From: Frigoribacterium sp. SL97
GTDB lineage: Bacteria; Actinomycetota; Actinomycetes; Actinomycetales; Microbacteriaceae
DNA length: 64,000 nt
NCBI RefSeq assembly: GCF_026625765.1
Contig: NZ_CP113062.1
Location: 2,046,001-2,110,000 of the forward strand
Direction: 5' to 3'
A program made the translations under genes and the position numbers. The notes under the pieces are model-generated. The model was not told the origin of the DNA. It saw only the letters and a list, made by a program, of their open reading frames with translations, and ran no database searches. Positions 38,068-46,657 of the stretch are shown here, piece by piece (position 1 is the stretch's first letter; each line of letters opens with the position of its first letter).

Positions 38068-41013
38068 TCAGCCGAGCGGCTCGGGTGCCTCGTCGATGCC
38101 GTAGAACTCGCGCTCGAAGACGGCGCGTGACCGACGGGTGGCCGCGAGGTAGTCCTCTTCGAGGGTCGTGGCGGAGCCCGGCGGGTACTCCATCAGGCGC
38201 GCCACGCCTTCCAGCTGCCGACGGTCCCGTGGCAGGACGTCCTGTGTCCGGGAGGTCCAGAGGGTGACCGCCGAGCGCGCCCGGGAGGCCATGATCCAGG
38301 CGTCGTGCAGCCGCCGGGCGTCCTCGTCGGCCACCAGGCCGGCGTCCACCGCCGCGGCGAGGGCGTCGAGCGTCGACGGGGTCCGGAGGCCGGGCACGTC
38401 CACCCCGTGCTGCAGCTGGAGCAGTTGGACGAACCACTCGACGTCGCTCAGCGAGCCCCGACCGAGCTTGAGGTGACGCGAGGGCTCGGCGCCCTTGGGC
38501 AGACGCTCGGACTCGACCCTGGCCTTGATGCGCTTGACCTCGCGGATCTGCTGCTCGGTCAGCTCGGCGGGGTACCGCACCGCGTCGGCGACGGCCATGA
38601 AGTCGTCGAGGAGCGTCTCGTCACCGGCCACGGGCCGGGCGCGCAACAACGACTGGGCCTCCCAGGTGAGCGACCAGCGAGCGTAGTAGGCCCGGTACGA
38701 GGACAGCGATCGGACCACCGGCCCGTTCTTCCCCTCGGGGCGCAGGCCGGTGTCGAGGTCGAACGGCACGAGGGCGTCGGACGTGAGTCGGCTCATCTCG
38801 GCGGCCACCGTGAGGGCACGCCGATGGGCCGTCTCGTCGCCCTCGGGAGCGCGGTAGACGTAGAGCACGTCGGCGTCGGAACCGAACCCGAGTTCTTCTC
38901 CCCCGTACCGGCCCATGGCGATCACGGCGAACTCGAGGTCGCCGGCGTCCCGGCGGGCGAGGGCCAACGCCCCGGTCACCGAGGCCGTCGTCACCGCGGT
39001 CAGGCCCCGGGCCAGGGTGCCGATGTCGAGGATGCCCAGGATGCCGCCCACGGCGAGCCGCAGGATCTCGCGGCGCCGCGCCTGCCGCAGGACCGTCGCC
39101 GCCGCGTCGGGCGAACGGTGCCGCGCCAGGGTGGCGGCCGTCTCGTCGAGGAGGCTCGAGAGGGAGCGGGCCTTGAGCTCCGCGTCGTTCTCGAGCCACG
39201 CCGCGGCCTCGGGGATGCGCTCCAGCAGGTCGGCGGCGAAGGTCGACGACGACAGGACGGTCGTCAGTCGGTGGGCGGCCCCCGACGAGTCCCGCAGCAT
39301 GCGGAGGAACCAGTACGACTCGCCGAGGCCGTCGCTCAATCGCCGGAACGCGAGCAGACCGAGGTCGGGGTCGGTGCCGTCGGCGAACCACTGCAGCATG
39401 GCCGGCAGCAGGTGGCGCTGGATGCTCGCCCGGCGGGAGACGCCGGCCGTCAGGGCGGCGATGTGACCGAGCGCGCCCTTCGGGTCGGCGAATCCGATGG
39501 CCGCGAGCCGCGCCGACGCCTGGTCGGAGCTGAGCGCCAGGTCTTCTTCGGGTCGCGCCGCGACGGCCGACAGGAGCGGGCGGTAGAACAGCCGCACGTG
39601 CAACGTACGGACCCGACGCTTCACCCCTTGCCACAGGTCGACGAGTTGGGCGGCACCCGGCGCGAGACCGGTGCCGCGGGCGAGGACCCGGAGGGCGTTC
39701 TCGTCCGTCGGCATGAGGTGCGTGCGCCGCAGTCGCGTCAGCTGGATGCGGTGCTCCAGCAGGCGCAGCACGCGGTAGTCGCGGTCGAACTCCGCGGCCT
39801 CGGCTCGTCCGACGTAGCCCCGCGCGGCCAGGGCGCCCAACGCGTCGAGCGTCGAGCGCTGGTGCACGCGTTCGTCGGCCTGCCCGTGGACGAGCTGCAG
39901 CAGCTGGATGGTGAACTCGATGTCGCGCAGTCCGCCGGGACCGAGTTTGAGCTGCTGGTCGACCTCGCCCGCCGGGATCAGGGCCGTGACCCGTTCGCGC
40001 ATGGCCTGGACCGACTCGACGAAGTTCTCGCGTGAGGCGGCCGACCAGACGAACGGCGCGACGGCCGCGACGTAGCGCTCGCCGAGGTCGACGTCGCCCG
40101 CGAGGGGCCGCGCCTTCAACAGGGCCTGGAACTCCCACCCCTTGGCCCAGCGCTCGTAGTACGCGACGTGCGACTCGAGCGTGCGGACGAGGGCGCCGTC
40201 CTTGCCCTCCGGCCGCAGGTTCGCGTCGACCTCCCAGAGGTCGGGTTCGACGGCGAGGTCCGAGATCGCCCGAGCCGCGTGCATCGCGAGACGGCTGCCG
40301 ATCTCGACGGCCCGACCGTTCTCGAGCCCGTCGACGCCCTCGGCGACGTAGACCACGTCGACGTCGCTGAGGTAGTTCAGCTCGCGGGCCCCGGCCTTGC
40401 CCATGCCGATGACGGCGAGCCGGGTGCGCTCGACGTCGGCGGCGGGGAACGGGACCTCGCGTCGGGCCACGTCGACGGCGGCGTCGAGGGCGGCGCCCGC
40501 GAGGTCGGCGAGGGCGGCGGCCACGCGGGGCAGGACCTCGACGGGGTCGTCGGCCTCGAGGTCGAACGACGCCAGCTGCAGCAGGTGACGCCGGTACCGG
40601 ACCCGGAGCGCGACGCGCGCCTCGTCGCCGGTCAGCCCGGTCGCCGCCCGACGGACGTCGTCACGGTACGTCGCGGCCGGCGGTGGTTCGTCCAGCGGTT
40701 CGAGCAGGACGCCCGCCTCGGCCGGGCGACGCGCGACGAACTCGGCAAGGCCCTCGGAGGCACCGAGCACCCTCAGGAGGCGCGGGCCGGCCTCGCCGTC
40801 GAGCAACTCGACCACGCCGGCACGATCCCGCTCGACCGATCGCTCGAGGTGCGCCAGGGCCGCGTCCGGGTCGGCCACCGTGGCGAACCACGGGACGAGG
40901 TCGCGCACCTGGGGCACCTCGGCGACGAGGCGGTCGAGCCGGTCTCGCCCGGCACCGAGGTCGGAGAACCCGAGCCGCGCCAGCTCGGAGAGACCGGTCG
41001 CGGATCGGGGCAT
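38068..41013 (-). CDS. glnE: Glutamine synthetase adenylyltransferase/deadenylylase
   Basis: This bifunctional 981-residue enzyme adds and removes AMP on GlnA. Two nucleotidyltransferase domains each show the G-x-GxxELxxxSDxD pattern: GMGKAGARELNYLSDVDVVYV in the N-terminal half and AMGRYGGEELGFGSDADVLYVY in the C-terminal half. Helical GlnE bundles lie between. The gene follows glnA2 after 21 bases. The order glnE-glnA2 next to glnA1 is typical of actinobacteria, but here three polysaccharide genes separate glnA from glnE. Confidence 0.96.
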   Translation of the reverse strand: MPRSATGLSELARLGFSDLGAGRDRLDRLVAEVPQVRDLVPWFATVADPDAALAHLERSVERDRAGVVELLDGEAGPRLLRVLGASEGLAEFVARRPAEAGVLLEPLDEPPPAATYRDDVRRAATGLTGDEARVALRVRYRRHLLQLASFDLEADDPVEVLPRVAAALADLAGAALDAAVDVARREVPFPAADVERTRLAVIGMGKAGARELNYLSDVDVVYVAEGVDGLENGRAVEIGSRLAMHAARAISDLAVEPDLWEVDANLRPEGKDGALVRTLESHVAYYERWAKGWEFQALLKARPLAGDVDLGERYVAAVAPFVWSAASRENFVESVQAMRERVTALIPAGEVDQQLKLGPGGLRDIEFTIQLLQLVHGQADERVHQRSTLDALGALAARGYVGRAEAAEFDRDYRVLRLLEHRIQLTRLRRTHLMPTDENALRVLARGTGLAPGAAQLVDLWQGVKRRVRTLHVRLFYRPLLSAVAARPEEDLALSSDQASARLAAIGFADPKGALGHIAALTAGVSRRASIQRHLLPAMLQWFADGTDPDLGLLAFRRLSDGLGESYWFLRMLRDSSGAAHRLTTVLSSSTFAADLLERIPEAAAWLENDAELKARSLSSLLDETAATLARHRSPDAAATVLRQARRREILRLAVGGILGILDIGTLARGLTAVTTASVTGALALARRDAGDLEFAVIAMGRYGGEELGFGSDADVLYVYRAPEGDETAHRRALTVAAEMSRLTSDALVPFDLDTGLRPEGKNGPVVRSLSSYRAYYARWSLTWEAQSLLRARPVAGDETLLDDFMAVADAVRYPAELTEQQIREVKRIKARVESERLPKGAEPSRHLKLGRGSLSDVEWFVQLLQLQHGVDVPGLRTPSTLDALAAAVDAGLVADEDARRLHDAWIMASRARSAVTLWTSRTQDVLPRDRRQLEGVARLMEYPPGSATTLEEDYLAATRRSRAVFEREFYGIDEAPEPLG

Positions 41014-41034
41014 GAGGGCGGGGTGGCCGGTCGA

Positions 41035-42372
41035 CTAGAGGATCTCGAGGTTCGAGCGCAGCTCGAACGGCGTGACCTGTGCCCGGTACTCTTTCCACTC
41101 TTGTCGCTTGTTGAGGAGCACGTAGTTGAAGACCTGCTCGCCCAGCGTCTCGGCGACGAGTTCGCTGTTCTCCATGATCGACAGGGCGTGGTCGAGGCTG
41201 GCGGGCAGCTGACGGTAACCCAGGGCACGACGCTCGGCGTCGCTCAGGCCCCAGACGTTGTCCTCGGCCTCGGCGGGCAGCTCGTAGCCCTCTTCGATGC
41301 CCTTGAGCCCCGCCGCCAGCATCAGCGAGAAGGCCAGGTACGGGTTCGCCGCGGAGTCGATGGCACGGTACTCGACCCTGCTCGAGTTGCCCTTGTTCGG
41401 CTTGTAGAGCGGGACGCGCACGAGCGCCGAGCGGTTGTTGTGGCCCCAGGTCACGAAGCTCGGCGCCTCGTCGCCGCCCCAGAGGCGCTTGTAGCTGTTG
41501 ACGAACTGGTTCGTCACGGCCGTGATCTCGGGGGCGTGCTTGAGCAGGCCCGCGATGAACTGACGACCGATGGTCGACAGCTGGTACTCGGCGCCGGCCT
41601 CGTAGAAGGCGTTGGAGTCGCCCTCGAAGAGCGACATGTGCGTGTGCATGCCCGAACCGGGGTGCTGGCTGAACGGCTTCGGCATGAACGAGGCGAAGAC
41701 GCCCTGCTCGATGGCGACCTCTTTGATGACCGTCCGGAAGGTCATGATGTTGTCGGCCGTCGTCAGCGCGTCGGCATAGCGCAGGTCGATCTCGTTCTGA
41801 CCGGGCCCCGCCTCGTGGTGGCTGAACTCGACCGAGATGCCGAGGTCTTCGAGCATGCGGACGGAGCGGCGACGGAAGTCGTGGGCGGTCCCGCCGGGGA
41901 CGTTGTCGAAGTAGCCGGCCGAGTCGACCGGCTGGGGGCCGTCGGCGCCGAGCTGCGCGCTCTTGAGGAGGTAGAACTCGACCTCGGGGTGCGTGTAGAA
42001 GGTGAAGCCGCGCTCGCCCGCCCGGGCCAGGGTTCGCTTCAGGACGTTGCGCGGATCCGCCACGGCGGGCTGGCCGTCGGGCGTCGTGATGTCGCAGAAC
42101 ATGCGGGCGGTCGGATCGATCTCGCCCCGCCAGGGCAGGATCTGGAAGGTCGTCGGGTCGGGTTGCGCGAGGACGTCGGCCTCGTACGAGCGCGTCAGTC
42201 CCTCGATGGCCGAACCGTCGAAGCCGATGCCCTCGGCGAACGCCCCCTCGACCTCTGCCGGGGCGATGGCGACGGACTTGAGGGTGCCGATCACGTCGGT
42301 GAACCAGAGGCGGATGAACTTGATGCCGCGCTCTTCGATCGTGCGGAGGACGAAGTCCCTCTGTTTGTCCAT
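41035..42372 (-). CDS. glnA2: Glutamine synthetase-like protein GlnA2
   Basis: The 445-residue protein is of the second glutamine-synthetase type found beside glnE in actinobacteria. Motifs include FDGSAIEGL, PEVEFYLL, GSGMHTHMSLF and NNRSALVRVP. The adenylylation loop is absent (the region reads GLSDAERRALGY), so it is not a GlnE target. In Streptomyces a GlnA2 has gamma-glutamylpolyamine synthetase activity; the substrate here is untested. The ATG at 42372 follows AAAGG. Its promoter overlaps that of the divergent nadE. Confidence 0.93.
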   Translation of the reverse strand: MDKQRDFVLRTIEERGIKFIRLWFTDVIGTLKSVAIAPAEVEGAFAEGIGFDGSAIEGLTRSYEADVLAQPDPTTFQILPWRGEIDPTARMFCDITTPDGQPAVADPRNVLKRTLARAGERGFTFYTHPEVEFYLLKSAQLGADGPQPVDSAGYFDNVPGGTAHDFRRRSVRMLEDLGISVEFSHHEAGPGQNEIDLRYADALTTADNIMTFRTVIKEVAIEQGVFASFMPKPFSQHPGSGMHTHMSLFEGDSNAFYEAGAEYQLSTIGRQFIAGLLKHAPEITAVTNQFVNSYKRLWGGDEAPSFVTWGHNNRSALVRVPLYKPNKGNSSRVEYRAIDSAANPYLAFSLMLAAGLKGIEEGYELPAEAEDNVWGLSDAERRALGYRQLPASLDHALSIMENSELVAETLGEQVFNYVLLNKRQEWKEYRAQVTPFELRSNLEIL

Positions 42373-42392
42373 GCCACGGCCTTTCTGCTCCG

Positions 42393-42407
42393 CCACTACG
42401 GTAGTGG
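42393..42407. promoter_or_regulatory. Symmetric bidirectional -10 element for nadE and glnA2
   Basis: A 15-base inverted repeat CCACTAC-G-GTAGTGG contains TACGGT on the plus strand and TACCGT on the minus strand, sharing the same TAnnnTA core. The plus hexamer lies 7 bases before the nadE ATG, and the minus hexamer serves glnA2 with a short leader. The whole divergent gap is only 37 bases. Confidence 0.65.
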
Positions 42408-42409
42408 AC

Positions 42410-44188
42410 ATGCCCCGACTCCGCTTGGCGCTCGCGCAGACCAACCCCGTCGTCGGCGACCTCGCCGGCAACTCCGCCCAGATCGTCGAGGCGGCCCGCC
42501 GGGCCCACGCCGCCGGCGCCGACCTCCTCGCCGCGGGCGAGATGAGCGTCACGGGGTACCCGATCGAGGACCTGGCCAGCCGGCCGAGCTTCCTCCAGGC
42601 CAGTCGGCACGCCGTCGAGGTGCTGGCCGAGACCCTCGAGGCCGAGGGCCTGGGCGACCTCCCCGTGGTGGTCGGCCACGCCGACGGACCGTTCGAGCCG
42701 CGCCTCCTGGGCACGAGCAACGCCCCGACCGCGATCGCGAAGAACTGCGCCAGCGTCCTGCAGGGCGGTCGCGTCGTGACGACCACCGCCAAGTACCACC
42801 TGCCCAACTACTCGGTCTTCGACGAGTACCGCGTGTTCATCCCCGGCGACGAGTTGCTCGTCGTCCGCGTGGCGGGCGTCGACGTCGCCCTCGTGATCTG
42901 CGAGGACCTCTGGCGCGACGGTGGCCCCGTCGAGCGCGTGCTGCACGCCGACGCGGGCCTGCTCGTCGTGATCAACGCGAGCCCGTTCGTCCGCGACAAG
43001 GACGAGGTGCGCCTCCCCCTCGTCACCCGCCGGGCCGTCGAGAACGACACCCTGGTGGCCTACGTCAACATCGTCGGCGGTCAGGACGACCTCGTCTTCG
43101 ACGGCGACAGCGTGGTCGTCGACGGCAGCGGCACGATCCTGGCCCGGGCCCCGCAGTTCGACGAGCACCTGCTCGTCGTCGACCTCGACCCCGAGCCGGC
43201 CACGGACACCGAGCTGCCCGAGGGCATCCGCCGCGTCGAGCTCGACCCGGCGTCCGACGCGACCGTCGGTTCCGGTGGCTCCGGGCCGGACGCCGGGCGC
43301 GCCTCCTCGTCCCCGGTCGAGCGCGACGTCGCCGACCTGCCCGACGACCGCCAGCAGCTCTGGAACGCCCTGGTGCTGGGCACTCGCGACTACGTGCGGA
43401 AGAACGGGTTCCGCAGCGTGATCCTCGGACTCTCGGGCGGCATCGACTCGGCCGTGTGCGCGGCGATCGCCGCCGACGCCATCGGGGCCGACGCCGTGTA
43501 CGGCGTCTCGATGCCCAGCCAGTGGTCGAGCGAGCACAGCCGCAGCGACGCCGACGACGTCGCCGAGCGGATCGGCGTGCGGTACTCGACCGAACCGATC
43601 GCCGGCCTCGTCGCACCGTTCGAGGACCAGTTGCACCTCACCGGCCTCGCCGCCGAGAACGTCCAGGCCCGCGCCCGGGCGCTCGTGCTGATGGGGTTGT
43701 CGAACCTGCACGGCCACCTCGTGCTGACCACGGGCAACAAGACCGAGCTCGCCGTCGGCTACTCGACGATCTACGGCGACTCGGTCGGTGGGTTCGCCCC
43801 GATCAAGGACGTCCCCAAGACGATGGTCTGGGAGCTCGCCCGGTGGCGCAACGCCCACGCCGAGTCGATCGGCGAGACCGCGCCCATCCCCGAGAACTCG
43901 ATCACGAAGCCGCCGTCGGCCGAGCTGCGGCCGGACCAGAAGGACGAGGACTCGTTGCCGCCCTACGAGGTGCTCGACGGCATCCTCGAGGGGTACATCA
44001 CGAACGCGCTCGGGGCGGCCGACGTCGTGGCGCTCGGCTACGACGCGGACACGGTGGCCGAGATCACGAAGCTGGTCGACCGCTCCGAGTGGAAGCGCCG
44101 CCAGGGGGCGATCGGCCCGAAGATCTCGGGCATGGCCTTCGGCCGGGACCGCCGTCTGCCGATCACCTACCGGCCGACGACGGTCTGA
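42410..44188 (+). CDS. nadE: Glutamine-dependent NAD+ synthetase
   Basis: This 592-residue enzyme amidates deamido-NAD. The N-terminal nitrilase-type glutaminase has Glu44, Lys128 and Cys164 (EMSVTGYPIEDL, AKYHLPNYSVFDEY, VICEDLWRD). The C-terminal synthetase has the ATP motif LSGGIDSAVC at about 341-350. Residues 285-305 are a variable linker that contains a dispersed motif copy (43298-43307). TACGGT lies exactly 7 bases before the ATG, predicting a leaderless mRNA. It depends on glutamine supplied by the adjacent nitrogen genes. Confidence 0.96.
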   Translation: MPRLRLALAQTNPVVGDLAGNSAQIVEAARRAHAAGADLLAAGEMSVTGYPIEDLASRPSFLQASRHAVEVLAETLEAEGLGDLPVVVGHADGPFEPRLLGTSNAPTAIAKNCASVLQGGRVVTTTAKYHLPNYSVFDEYRVFIPGDELLVVRVAGVDVALVICEDLWRDGGPVERVLHADAGLLVVINASPFVRDKDEVRLPLVTRRAVENDTLVAYVNIVGGQDDLVFDGDSVVVDGSGTILARAPQFDEHLLVVDLDPEPATDTELPEGIRRVELDPASDATVGSGGSGPDAGRASSSPVERDVADLPDDRQQLWNALVLGTRDYVRKNGFRSVILGLSGGIDSAVCAAIAADAIGADAVYGVSMPSQWSSEHSRSDADDVAERIGVRYSTEPIAGLVAPFEDQLHLTGLAAENVQARARALVLMGLSNLHGHLVLTTGNKTELAVGYSTIYGDSVGGFAPIKDVPKTMVWELARWRNAHAESIGETAPIPENSITKPPSAELRPDQKDEDSLPPYEVLDGILEGYITNALGAADVVALGYDADTVAEITKLVDRSEWKRRQGAIGPKISGMAFGRDRRLPITYRPTTV

Positions 44189-44254
44189 CGCCCGATCGGC
44201 CCGTCGGCGACCGGTCGTCCCGACGGCGACGCGCCGACCGGACGACCGGACCGG

Positions 44255-44425
44255 TCAGTCGTTCGCGGCCTCTTCGGCGTCGAGGGCGGCGTTGCGGGCC
44301 TTGATCGTCTCGATCGCCCGGGCCGCCTCGTCGCGGGTGGCGTAGGGCCCGGCGCGGTCGACGGCCGGAGAGACCTTGCCCTCCTCGACCTCGTGCGTCT
44401 TCGTGTTGAACCAGAACTCGGCCAT
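44255..44425 (-). CDS. Small SPOR-like protein of unknown function
   Basis: The 56-residue acidic protein MAEFWFNTKTHEVEEG... has a pattern like that of small actinobacterial proteins often called SPOR-domain or placed beside methionine aminopeptidase. The YATRDEAARAIETIKARN segment is typical. Its function is unknown. ATG at 44425 is preceded by GAGAGGA. The 28 codons of open frame upstream lack similarity. It is divergent from map. Confidence 0.72.
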   Translation of the reverse strand: MAEFWFNTKTHEVEEGKVSPAVDRAGPYATRDEAARAIETIKARNAALDAEEAAND

Positions 44426-44491
44426 GGTGTCGTCCTCTCGGTGCGGCTGTCGAGAACGCGAGCCCGTCGCGCTCCCCCTAAGCTTGATCGT

Positions 44492-45355
44492 ATGCCCCGG
44501 GACTCCCACGGATTCTTGACCCCGGGCCGGATCTCAGCGCAGCGTCCGGTCCCCCCGTCGATCGCCCGACCCGAGTACGTCGGCAAGGCCGCTCCGGCCG
44601 AGTACACCGACGGCGACGTCTACGACGCCGAGACCGTCGAGCTGATCCGCGAGAGCGGCCGCATCGCCTCGCAGGCCATCGACGCCGTCGAGGCCGCCCT
44701 CCGCCCCGGCGTGACGACCGAAGAACTCGACCGCATCGCCCACGAGTTCGTCGTCGCCCACGACGCCTACCCGTCGACCCTGGGGTACCGCGGGTACCCC
44801 AAGTCGGTCTGCACCTCGGTGAACGAGGTCATCTGCCACGGCATCCCCGACGACACCGTCCTGGTCGACGGCGACCTGATCAACGTCGACATCACGGCGT
44901 TCAAGAACGGCGTCCACGGCGACCTGAACCGCACCTTCGTCGTCGGCGAGGCCGCCCCCGAGACCGTCGACCTGGTCGACCGCACCCGTGAGGCGCTGAG
45001 GCGCGGCATCAAGGCCGTCGCCCCGGGGCGTCAGGTGAACGTGATCGGTCGGGCGATCGAGTCGTACGCCAAGCGCTTCGGCCTGGGCGTCGTGCGCGAG
45101 TACACCGGCCACGGCGTCGGACGCGCCTTCCACTCCGGCCTGATCATCCCCCACTACGACGCGCCGCAGTACGACGACGTCATCGAGGTCGGGATGGTGT
45201 TCACCATCGAGCCCATGTTGACCCTCGGTGGCATCGAGGCCGACGTCTGGGACGACGACTGGACCGTCACCACCCGCGACAAGAGCCTCACGGCCCAGTT
45301 CGAGCACACCCTGGTCGTCACCGAACGCGGTGCCGACATCCTCACGCTCTCCTGA
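44492..45355 (+). CDS. map: Methionine aminopeptidase (type I)
   Basis: The 287-residue metalloprotease removes N-terminal Met from nascent proteins. Ligands are seen in DLINVDITAFKNGVHGDL (two Asp), GHGVGRAFHS (His), FTIEPM (Glu) and AQFEHT (Glu). It has an N-terminal extension of about 35 residues relative to the short E. coli type. TAAGCT lies exactly 7 bases before the ATG, predicting a leaderless mRNA. ppgK follows after 13 bases. Confidence 0.95.
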   Translation: MPRDSHGFLTPGRISAQRPVPPSIARPEYVGKAAPAEYTDGDVYDAETVELIRESGRIASQAIDAVEAALRPGVTTEELDRIAHEFVVAHDAYPSTLGYRGYPKSVCTSVNEVICHGIPDDTVLVDGDLINVDITAFKNGVHGDLNRTFVVGEAAPETVDLVDRTREALRRGIKAVAPGRQVNVIGRAIESYAKRFGLGVVREYTGHGVGRAFHSGLIIPHYDAPQYDDVIEVGMVFTIEPMLTLGGIEADVWDDDWTVTTRDKSLTAQFEHTLVVTERGADILTLS

Positions 45356-45368
45356 GAAAGGACCACCC

Positions 45369-46130
45369 ATGGCACGCACCGCAGTGGGAATCGACATCGG
45401 CGGCACAGGCATCAAGGGGGCGATCGTCGACCTCGACAGCGGCGAGCTCCTCTCGGACCGCATCAAGAAGAGCACTCCCGAGGGCGGCGAACCCGACGCC
45501 ATCGTCGCGGTCGTCCGGCAGATCGTCGACGAACTCGGCCTCGACGACGCCTCGGTGCCGGTCGGCGTCTGTTTCCCGGCCGCCATCATGGACGGCAAGA
45601 CCCTCTCGGCCGCCAACGTGTCGAAGAAGTGGATCGGCTTCGAGGCCGAGAAGCTCTTCGAGACCACACTCGGCCGCGACATCCACTTCGTCAACGACGC
45701 CGACGCCGCAGGCTACGCCGAGACCCGTTTCGGGGCCGCGAAGGACGTGAAGGGCCTCGTCGTCATGACGACGCTCGGCACGGGCATCGGCACCGCCCTG
45801 ATCAACGACGGCGTGCTCATCGTCAACGCCGAGCTCGGGCACCTCGAGATCGGTGGCAAGGACTACGAGACCAAGGCCTCGTTCGCGGCGAAGGAGCGCG
45901 ACGACCTCAGCTGGAAGCACTGGGCGAAGCGCCTGCAGAAGTACTACTCGCACCTCGAGGCCCTGCTCTACCCGCGCCTGATCATCGTCGGCGGCGGCGT
46001 CTCGAAGCACCACGACGAGTTCTTGCCGCTGCTCGACCTGCGGGCCGAGATCGTCCCGGCGAAACTCCGCAACAACGCCGGCATCATGGGTGCCGCCGCC
46101 CTGGCCGCCGACTCGAACCCGGCGTTCTGA
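45369..46130 (+). CDS. ppgK: Polyphosphate glucokinase
   Basis: The 253-residue ROK-family kinase phosphorylates glucose using polyphosphate (and usually ATP), an actinobacterial trait. Visible are the phosphate-binding GIDIGGTGIKGAIVDLDSG, FVNDADAAGYAE with the catalytic Asp, and TLGTGIGTALI. AAAGGA precedes the ATG. It is downstream of map in the same direction and probably cotranscribed. Confidence 0.95.
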   Translation: MARTAVGIDIGGTGIKGAIVDLDSGELLSDRIKKSTPEGGEPDAIVAVVRQIVDELGLDDASVPVGVCFPAAIMDGKTLSAANVSKKWIGFEAEKLFETTLGRDIHFVNDADAAGYAETRFGAAKDVKGLVVMTTLGTGIGTALINDGVLIVNAELGHLEIGGKDYETKASFAAKERDDLSWKHWAKRLQKYYSHLEALLYPRLIIVGGGVSKHHDEFLPLLDLRAEIVPAKLRNNAGIMGAAALAADSNPAF

Positions 46131-46148
46131 GGCGAGACGCGACCGACG

Positions 46149-46198
46149 CGAGACGACCCCGGCCGAGGAGGCGCGCCTCCTGGGCCGGGGTCGTCTCG
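46149..46198. terminator. Large terminator hairpin between ppgK and rnpB
   Basis: Outer arms of 16 bases (46149-46164 with 46183-46198) are perfect complements. They enclose a 16-base perfect palindrome AGGAGGCGCGCCTCCT (46166-46181) made of two overlapping, opposed copies of the dispersed motif core. It should stop transcription from both convergent genes. Confidence 0.9.
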
Positions 46199-46204
46199 CA
46201 TGAG

Positions 46205-46591
46205 GCGAATGGGCCGACTGCTACGCCGGGTTCTGTCCCGGTGCCGAGGCACCATGGACGGCCATCTCTCTCGGAACTACGTTGCCGCAGCTCTCTAGCG
46301 GTCTACCCGGGGACTCGGCGAGCAGCCTCGTCGTCCCCTCTTTGACCTTGCTCCGGGCGAGGTTTACATAGCCGGCCGGTCACCCGAGCCGCTGGTGGTC
46401 TCTTACACCGCCGTTTCACCCTTACCCCGTGTCGCACCCGGAGGTGCGACGCGTGGCGGTCTGCTCTCTGTTGCACTTTCTCGCGGGTTGCCCCGGGTGG
46501 GTGTTACCCACCGCCCTGCTCTGTGGAGCCCGGACGTTCCTCGGCGACGGGCTCTCGCCCGCCGACGCGACCGTCTTGTCGACCCATTCGC
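46205..46591 (-). ncRNA. rnpB: RNase P RNA, bacterial class A
   Basis: The minus strand contains the conserved core GAGGAACGTCCGGGCTCCAC and ACAGAGCAGGGCG near its 5' end, and GGGTAAGGGTGAAACGG with AGAGACCACCAGC in the middle. A 3' region GGGACAGAACCCGGC with TACCGC-like helices is also present. Ends are set by helix P1, in which GCGAATGGG (5') pairs with CCCATTCGC (3'). The roughly 387-base length fits actinobacterial class A RNase P. It processes tRNA 5' ends with RnpA. Confidence 0.93.
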
Positions 46592-46657
46592 GACCCCGAG
46601 CCTAGCGGTGCGACGCCCCTCCGTGTGCCACGGCTCGTGCGGGGGCCCCGCCCCTGG

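Noticed and set aside
37869..38267. Short plus-strand open frames in the gap before glnE
   Set aside because: They run into the antisense of glnE, lack ribosome sites and have shadow-like composition.
31300..42372. Recent tandem duplication of glutamine synthetase genes
   Set aside because: The two proteins differ in the adenylylation loop and throughout, matching the ancient GlnA1/GlnA2 split of actinobacteria.
40168..44304. A 1378-codon plus-strand open frame over glnE, glnA2 and nadE
   Set aside because: It is a frame shadow with no recognisable domain; it crosses three confident genes.
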